Virus record (IMG/VR): IMGVR_UViG_3300009068_000089
Coordinates: 1 to 36,279 of that record
Direction: 5' to 3' (one strand)
From: a virus
Length of the DNA: 36,279 bases
Below, piece after piece: positions 33,488 through 36,279 of this stretch. The translations under genes and the position numbers were made by a program. The notes below the pieces were generated by a model. It saw nothing but the letters and a program-made list of their open reading frames with translations, was not told where the DNA came from and searched no databases. The stretch's first letter is position 1, and every line of letters begins with the position of its first letter.

Positions 33488-34091
33488 TTTAAGATTGATT
33501 AATTCCTATCAAGTTTTTGATTACACTCCTGACATGATCAAGGAGGCACGAGAGGCCAACGAGGGAAAGGTTGTCATGAAGGGAATCCTTCAGAAATCCG
33601 ACACCTTGAATCAAAACGGTCGCATCTATCCTCGCAATGTTCTTGAGCGTGAAGTTCGTAATTATCAAAAGTTCATTATTGAGAATCGTGCTTTAGGAGA
33701 ATTAGATCATCCAGATTCTTCAGTGGTTAATCTCAAGAATGTATCCCATATAGTTCGTGAGGCTCACATTGAAGGTGACGTCGTCTATGGATCAGTTGAA
33801 ATTCTTGATACACCATCTGGAAAGATTCTTCAATCGCTTGTTGAGTCTGGAGTCAAGTTGGGAATTTCTTCTCGTGGCGTTGGCACCACAAAGAAGCAAG
33901 GTGACTATCAAATAGTTCAAGACGATTTTCAATTGATTTGTTGGGATTTCGTATCCGAGCCTTCAACACCTGGAGCTTTTATGATGGCCGAAGGTCGCCA
34001 AATAAATCCAGAAGAACTACAAAAAGTATTCACTAAATCAGATAGAATAGATAGAATACTTAACGACATTATCGCGTCTAGGAGTAAATGA
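33480..34091 (+). CDS. Prohead protease (T4 gp21-like)
   Basis: A 203-residue protein from the ATG at 33480, chosen because AGGAGGAG lies just before it; an upstream in-frame ATG at 33456 has no such site. Family features seen are MKGILQKSDTLNQNGRIYPRNVL (32-55 region), catalytic His77 in GELDHPDS, and catalytic Ser130 or Ser131 in LGISSRG, followed by DFVSEPS. This serine protease sits inside the prohead, cleaves scaffold and capsid proteins and then itself. In T4 the cleavage consensus is Leu or Ile-x-Glu. Downstream genes include the gp22-like scaffold, its expected substrate. Confidence 0.93.
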   Translation: MSDLRLINSYQVFDYTPDMIKEAREANEGKVVMKGILQKSDTLNQNGRIYPRNVLEREVRNYQKFIIENRALGELDHPDSSVVNLKNVSHIVREAHIEGDVVYGSVEILDTPSGKILQSLVESGVKLGISSRGVGTTKKQGDYQIVQDDFQLICWDFVSEPSTPGAFMMAEGRQINPEELQKVFTKSDRIDRILNDIIASRSK

Positions 34092-34093
34092 TC

Positions 34094-34501
34094 ATGGGAA
34101 TGAATGAGCCAAGAATAGGGTATAACTCAGTAACTGAGTTCATGGGGTCTGGACTTCCATGGGTCATTTCAGGGACCGCAGGATCGTCTGCAACATCTTT
34201 TCAATTTGAAAAGATTTCTAAACATATCATTATTAAAAACCATGAATCAGCAGGAAAATATTTAAGGGTTGGATTTACCTTAAATGGTATTAACGGCGTT
34301 GGCGCAAATTACTTTTTTAGAGTCGACGGTGGAGATACATTCGAATTTGATGCAAGGATCAAAGAGATCTATTTAAAGCGTGATGGGGGAAGTGATATTT
34401 CTTTTAGCATGTATGCAGAACTAGTAGGAATTGATGCCACGATGATGCCACAGTTAACTGGATCTGTAGGCGGTACGACATTCTGGAATGGAGTTGGTTG
34501 A
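34094..34501 (+). CDS. Small beta-rich protein in head module
   Basis: A 135-residue protein. I prefer the ATG at 34094, nine bases after AGGAG (34080-34084); the in-frame ATG at 34088 overlaps the protease stop codon and is only three bases from that site. It is rich in Gly, Phe and Ser with alternating strands (KHIIIKNHE, KYLRVGFTLNGING, ANYFFRVDGGDTFEFDARIKEIYLKRD), the layout of a small jelly-roll or similar sandwich. Many phage head or fibre decoration proteins look like this, so capsid decoration is a fair guess from context. No family recognised. Confidence 0.65.
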   Translation: MGMNEPRIGYNSVTEFMGSGLPWVISGTAGSSATSFQFEKISKHIIIKNHESAGKYLRVGFTLNGINGVGANYFFRVDGGDTFEFDARIKEIYLKRDGGSDISFSMYAELVGIDATMMPQLTGSVGGTTFWNGVG

Positions 34502-34502
34502 T

Positions 34503-34928
34503 ATGAGCGTCACAAGGCAACAATTAAAGTCTATTGTAAAAGAGTGTCTTGTAGAGATACTGGCTGAAGGTATTGGTTCTTCTACAAAAAAATCGATACA
34601 AGAAAGTTCACTTAGGACAAACAATGTTGTTTCTAAAAAGACAAATAATGTTCAACCCCGCCGCGGCGACCACATAAAATATTCTCAAACAATGGCAGAG
34701 ACTATAAAAAGAGAAGCAGGAGGAAACTCAATTATGGCAGAAATACTTGCAGACACTGCCACAACGACGTTACCTTCTATGCTAAAAGAAAGTGCCATTC
34801 AACACCCCCAACCAGTTGGTTCTGTTGAACGTGCTGTAGCAGATAGCACTCCTGAAGAGCTGTTCGGAGATGATGCTGCTTCTAAATGGGCTCAATTGGC
34901 ATTTAGTGAAACGCAGAAGAAATTTTAA
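34503..34928 (+). CDS. Small unknown head-module protein with possible protease site
   Basis: A 141-residue protein. The ATG at 34503 fits GGAG at 34490-34493; the ATG at 34488 would place the ribosome site inside the coding region. The N-terminal helix (LKSIVKECLVEILAEG) ends in L-A-E-G, which fits the Leu-x-Glu cleavage consensus of T4 gp21-type proteases. The remainder is Ser/Thr/Lys-rich and flexible, with a second helix (QTMAETIKREAGGNSIMAEILADT) and a final helical segment. Possibly an internal head or prohead core protein by location; no family recognised. Confidence 0.62.
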   Translation: MSVTRQQLKSIVKECLVEILAEGIGSSTKKSIQESSLRTNNVVSKKTNNVQPRRGDHIKYSQTMAETIKREAGGNSIMAEILADTATTTLPSMLKESAIQHPQPVGSVERAVADSTPEELFGDDAASKWAQLAFSETQKKF

Positions 34929-34983
34929 TTTTTTCTGTGGCTACTATAATTAAATAATATATATTTGCACGAGGGTTATGACT

Positions 34984-35295
34984 ATGAAGTTAACTACAAC
35001 AGTTTTAAAGAAGATCATTGCTGAGGAAGTTTCTAAATTCCGTGAGTCCAAGCTATTTGGAGACATGCAATCCACCGAGGATGCAGCAAAGGACGCAGAC
35101 GAAGTTAATGCAGACGAATATGCAGATTCTCTTGAGAATCATATCGATCACTACAAGGCACTCGGCCTCGAAGAGTCTCGTTTGATCAAGCGTCTTGCAC
35201 AAATTCATGAAGCCAAGAAAAAAGTTGCAAAGAAGGCTTCTGAAAAGAAAGCAGTTCAAAGCAAGAAGGCTTCGAATAAGCCAGCTAAGAAGTGA
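34984..35295 (+). CDS. Small basic-tailed protein, possible prohead core or internal protein
   Basis: A 103-residue protein. The ATG at 34984 is eight bases after GAGGG (34971-34975); the in-frame ATG at 34978 is only two bases away and less likely. The N-terminal helix (LKKIIAEEVSKFRESKLFG) resembles that of the preceding protein and contains I-A-E, which fits the gp21 consensus. The middle is acidic (STEDAAKDADEVNADEYAD). The C-terminal 25 residues are Lys/Ala/Ser-rich like an H1 histone tail (KKVAKKASEKKAVQSKKAS). DNA binding inside the head is plausible. I do not recognise a family. Confidence 0.65.
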   Translation: MKLTTTVLKKIIAEEVSKFRESKLFGDMQSTEDAAKDADEVNADEYADSLENHIDHYKALGLEESRLIKRLAQIHEAKKKVAKKASEKKAVQSKKASNKPAKK

Positions 35296-35344
35296 AGTTT
35301 CTATCTCTTGATTAATTAAAAATTGAGAACACTAAGGAGAGGTT

Positions 35345-35845
35345 ATGGCAGGTCAAGGAAAATATACAATTTATGCTCCCGTGAGCAGTGAAAAAAACAA
35401 CTTGTTGGGTAAGTTGTTTTCGAAAGGTCCTGTCAGCGATTACGTTGGGAAAGAAGTTGATTATCGTAACATCGTTGTTGGTCAAGGAAATTCATTTTTA
35501 AAGAAGGGTCTTCAAGCTGGAGATTCTTACTTTGGAAATGGTGTAAATATGGATTATTCAGAAGCTCCTGATATATTAGCTGGTGCAGATGGAGCTTGGG
35601 AAAAATCTGGTGATCCTGCAAATTCATTTTCACCTGACTTATCATCGCCTGGTCCTGGAAAAACTGATGGGACTGATAAGAGCTCTGACCCAGAGCTAAA
35701 GTCTAGCGATATTAAACCAAGCTATGTCCCTGGTGGCCCAAATACTGGCACAAAGAACCCTGCAGTTTACGCACAAAAGATTGCATCACAAATATTAGGC
35801 GTTAATAGTAAAACAAAATTAGGTTCTTCTGATTCATCTGGTTGA
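35345..35845 (+). CDS. Unknown Gly/Ser/Pro-rich head-module protein
   Basis: A 166-residue protein behind a strong AAGGAGAGG ribosome site. The N-terminal 70 residues could be folded (GKYTIYAPVSSEKNN, then SDYVGKEVDYRNIVVGQGNSFLKKG). Residues about 85-140 are a disordered Ser/Pro/Gly/Asp stretch (SFSPDLSSPGPGKTDGTDK). A helix follows (AVYAQKIASQILG). It has no cysteine and no motif. It lies between the basic-tailed protein and the scaffold gene, in the same direction, so it is probably made with the head proteins. Function unknown. Confidence 0.65.
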   Translation: MAGQGKYTIYAPVSSEKNNLLGKLFSKGPVSDYVGKEVDYRNIVVGQGNSFLKKGLQAGDSYFGNGVNMDYSEAPDILAGADGAWEKSGDPANSFSPDLSSPGPGKTDGTDKSSDPELKSSDIKPSYVPGGPNTGTKNPAVYAQKIASQILGVNSKTKLGSSDSSG

Positions 35846-35868
35846 TTTTATACGGAGATTATTTAAAA

Positions 35869-36279
35869 ATGTCGAAGCAACTTTACGAAGAAGCAATTGC
35901 AGATCTAAAGAAGGTTAAAGAAATTGCAGAAGATAACGCTAAGCGAGCAGTTGTCGAAGCAGTTGCGCCTCGTATTAGAGAATTGATCGAAAAGGAGCTT
36001 CTCGGAGAGGCTGAGGTTTCAGATAAAGAAGATAAAGATATCTTAATCGACGTCGGAACCGATGATGCCGCAGAAAAAGATGCACCAGTCGATATGCCTT
36101 CAGGTTCTGAAATCGTAATTCCATTAGACCCAACGTTGACATCTGACGCATCTGACACCAAGGCTGATTTTGAAATTGAAGAATCAATAAAAAAGATTAT
36201 TTCTGTTATTAAGCCTTCCAACATTGCAGAAATGAAAACAAAGTTGCGTTATGTCGAAAAAATGGTCGATACGTTGGCA
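35869..36279 (+). CDS. Prohead scaffold/core protein, gp22-like (partial at right edge)
   Basis: The ATG at 35869 follows a GGAG ribosome site (35854-35857), and the frame stays open for 137 codons to the last base, so the gene continues outside the window. The N-terminus is a charged helix (KQLYEEAIADLKKVKEIAED, then NAKRAVVEAVAPRIRELIEKELLGEAE), followed by an acidic low-complexity stretch and another helix. High Glu/Lys/Ala content, its position after the gp21-like protease and the presence of L-x-E sites fit the T4 gp22-type scaffold, which is degraded by the protease during head maturation. The major capsid gene would be expected just beyond. The assignment rests on context and composition. 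Confidence 0.75.
   Translation, partial: MSKQLYEEAIADLKKVKEIAEDNAKRAVVEAVAPRIRELIEKELLGEAEVSDKEDKDILIDVGTDDAAEKDAPVDMPSGSEIVIPLDPTLTSDASDTKADFEIEESIKKIISVIKPSNIAEMKTKLRYVEKMVDTLA

Noticed and set aside
1-36279. tRNA genes, CRISPR arrays, insertion sequences or attachment sites
   Set aside because: The intergenic gaps are at most about 110 bases. None reads as a cloverleaf, regular spaced repeat or terminal inverted repeat with transposase. No integrase gene is present.

Overview
The window is an almost gene-solid piece (no gap above about 110 bases, no tRNA, no insertion sequence) of a large tailed bacteriophage, most likely a myovirus of the broad T4-like superfamily. The right-hand third carries a T4-type DNA packaging and head cassette in T4 order: large terminase (gp17-like), portal (gp20-like), prohead protease (gp21-like) and the start of a scaffold protein (gp22-like) that runs off the right edge. 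T4-type replication and recombination functions lie just before it: a CHC2/TOPRIM primase, a RuvC-like resolvase and Mre11/Rad50 (gp47/gp46) functions. The host cannot be read from the sequence. Strong Shine-Dalgarno sites before the head genes fit a bacterial host that uses canonical initiation. The protein styles resemble marine phage metagenome sequences, but that is an impression and not a search result.

Layout. 1-2505: small unknown genes, including a left-edge partial gene, a minus-strand coiled-coil protein and a zinc-ribbon protein. 2489-5513: a ClpP-like serine protease, a DinG/XPD-type iron-sulfur helicase, a small Hc1-like histone and an acidic protein, with a terminator after the histone gene. 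5516-7200: a minus-strand sigma-region-4-like DNA-binding protein divergent from a PIN-PhoH ATPase, with a 12-bp inverted repeat across the divergent promoter region. 7245-22579: a very AT-rich virion cassette of large beta-rich proteins (fibronectin III-like, LamG-like) in tight series, containing a freestanding zinc-finger/NUMOD3/PD-(D/E)XK homing endonuclease and a small HExxH protein. 22581-28100: a gp4-like head-completion nuclease, a RuvC-like resolvase, the primase, a single-chain Mre11-Rad50 fusion and a zinc ribbon, with clearly higher GC than the virion cassette. 28140-36279: the packaging, portal and prohead block with strong ribosome binding sites and a terminator after the portal gene.

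How the parts may work together. Primase, resolvase and Mre11-Rad50 would support recombination-dependent replication that makes branched concatemers. The resolvase, gp4-like nuclease and terminase would then process and package that DNA into a prohead built by portal, scaffold and protease. The 7-22 kb cassette probably builds neck, fibre or adhesion parts. Most notable are the Mre11-Rad50 single polypeptide, the divergent sigma4-like/phoH switch region, the start-codon hairpin on the homing endonuclease, the nuclease fold that endonuclease shares with the neighbouring gp4-like protein, and recurring terminal modules in the virion proteins.
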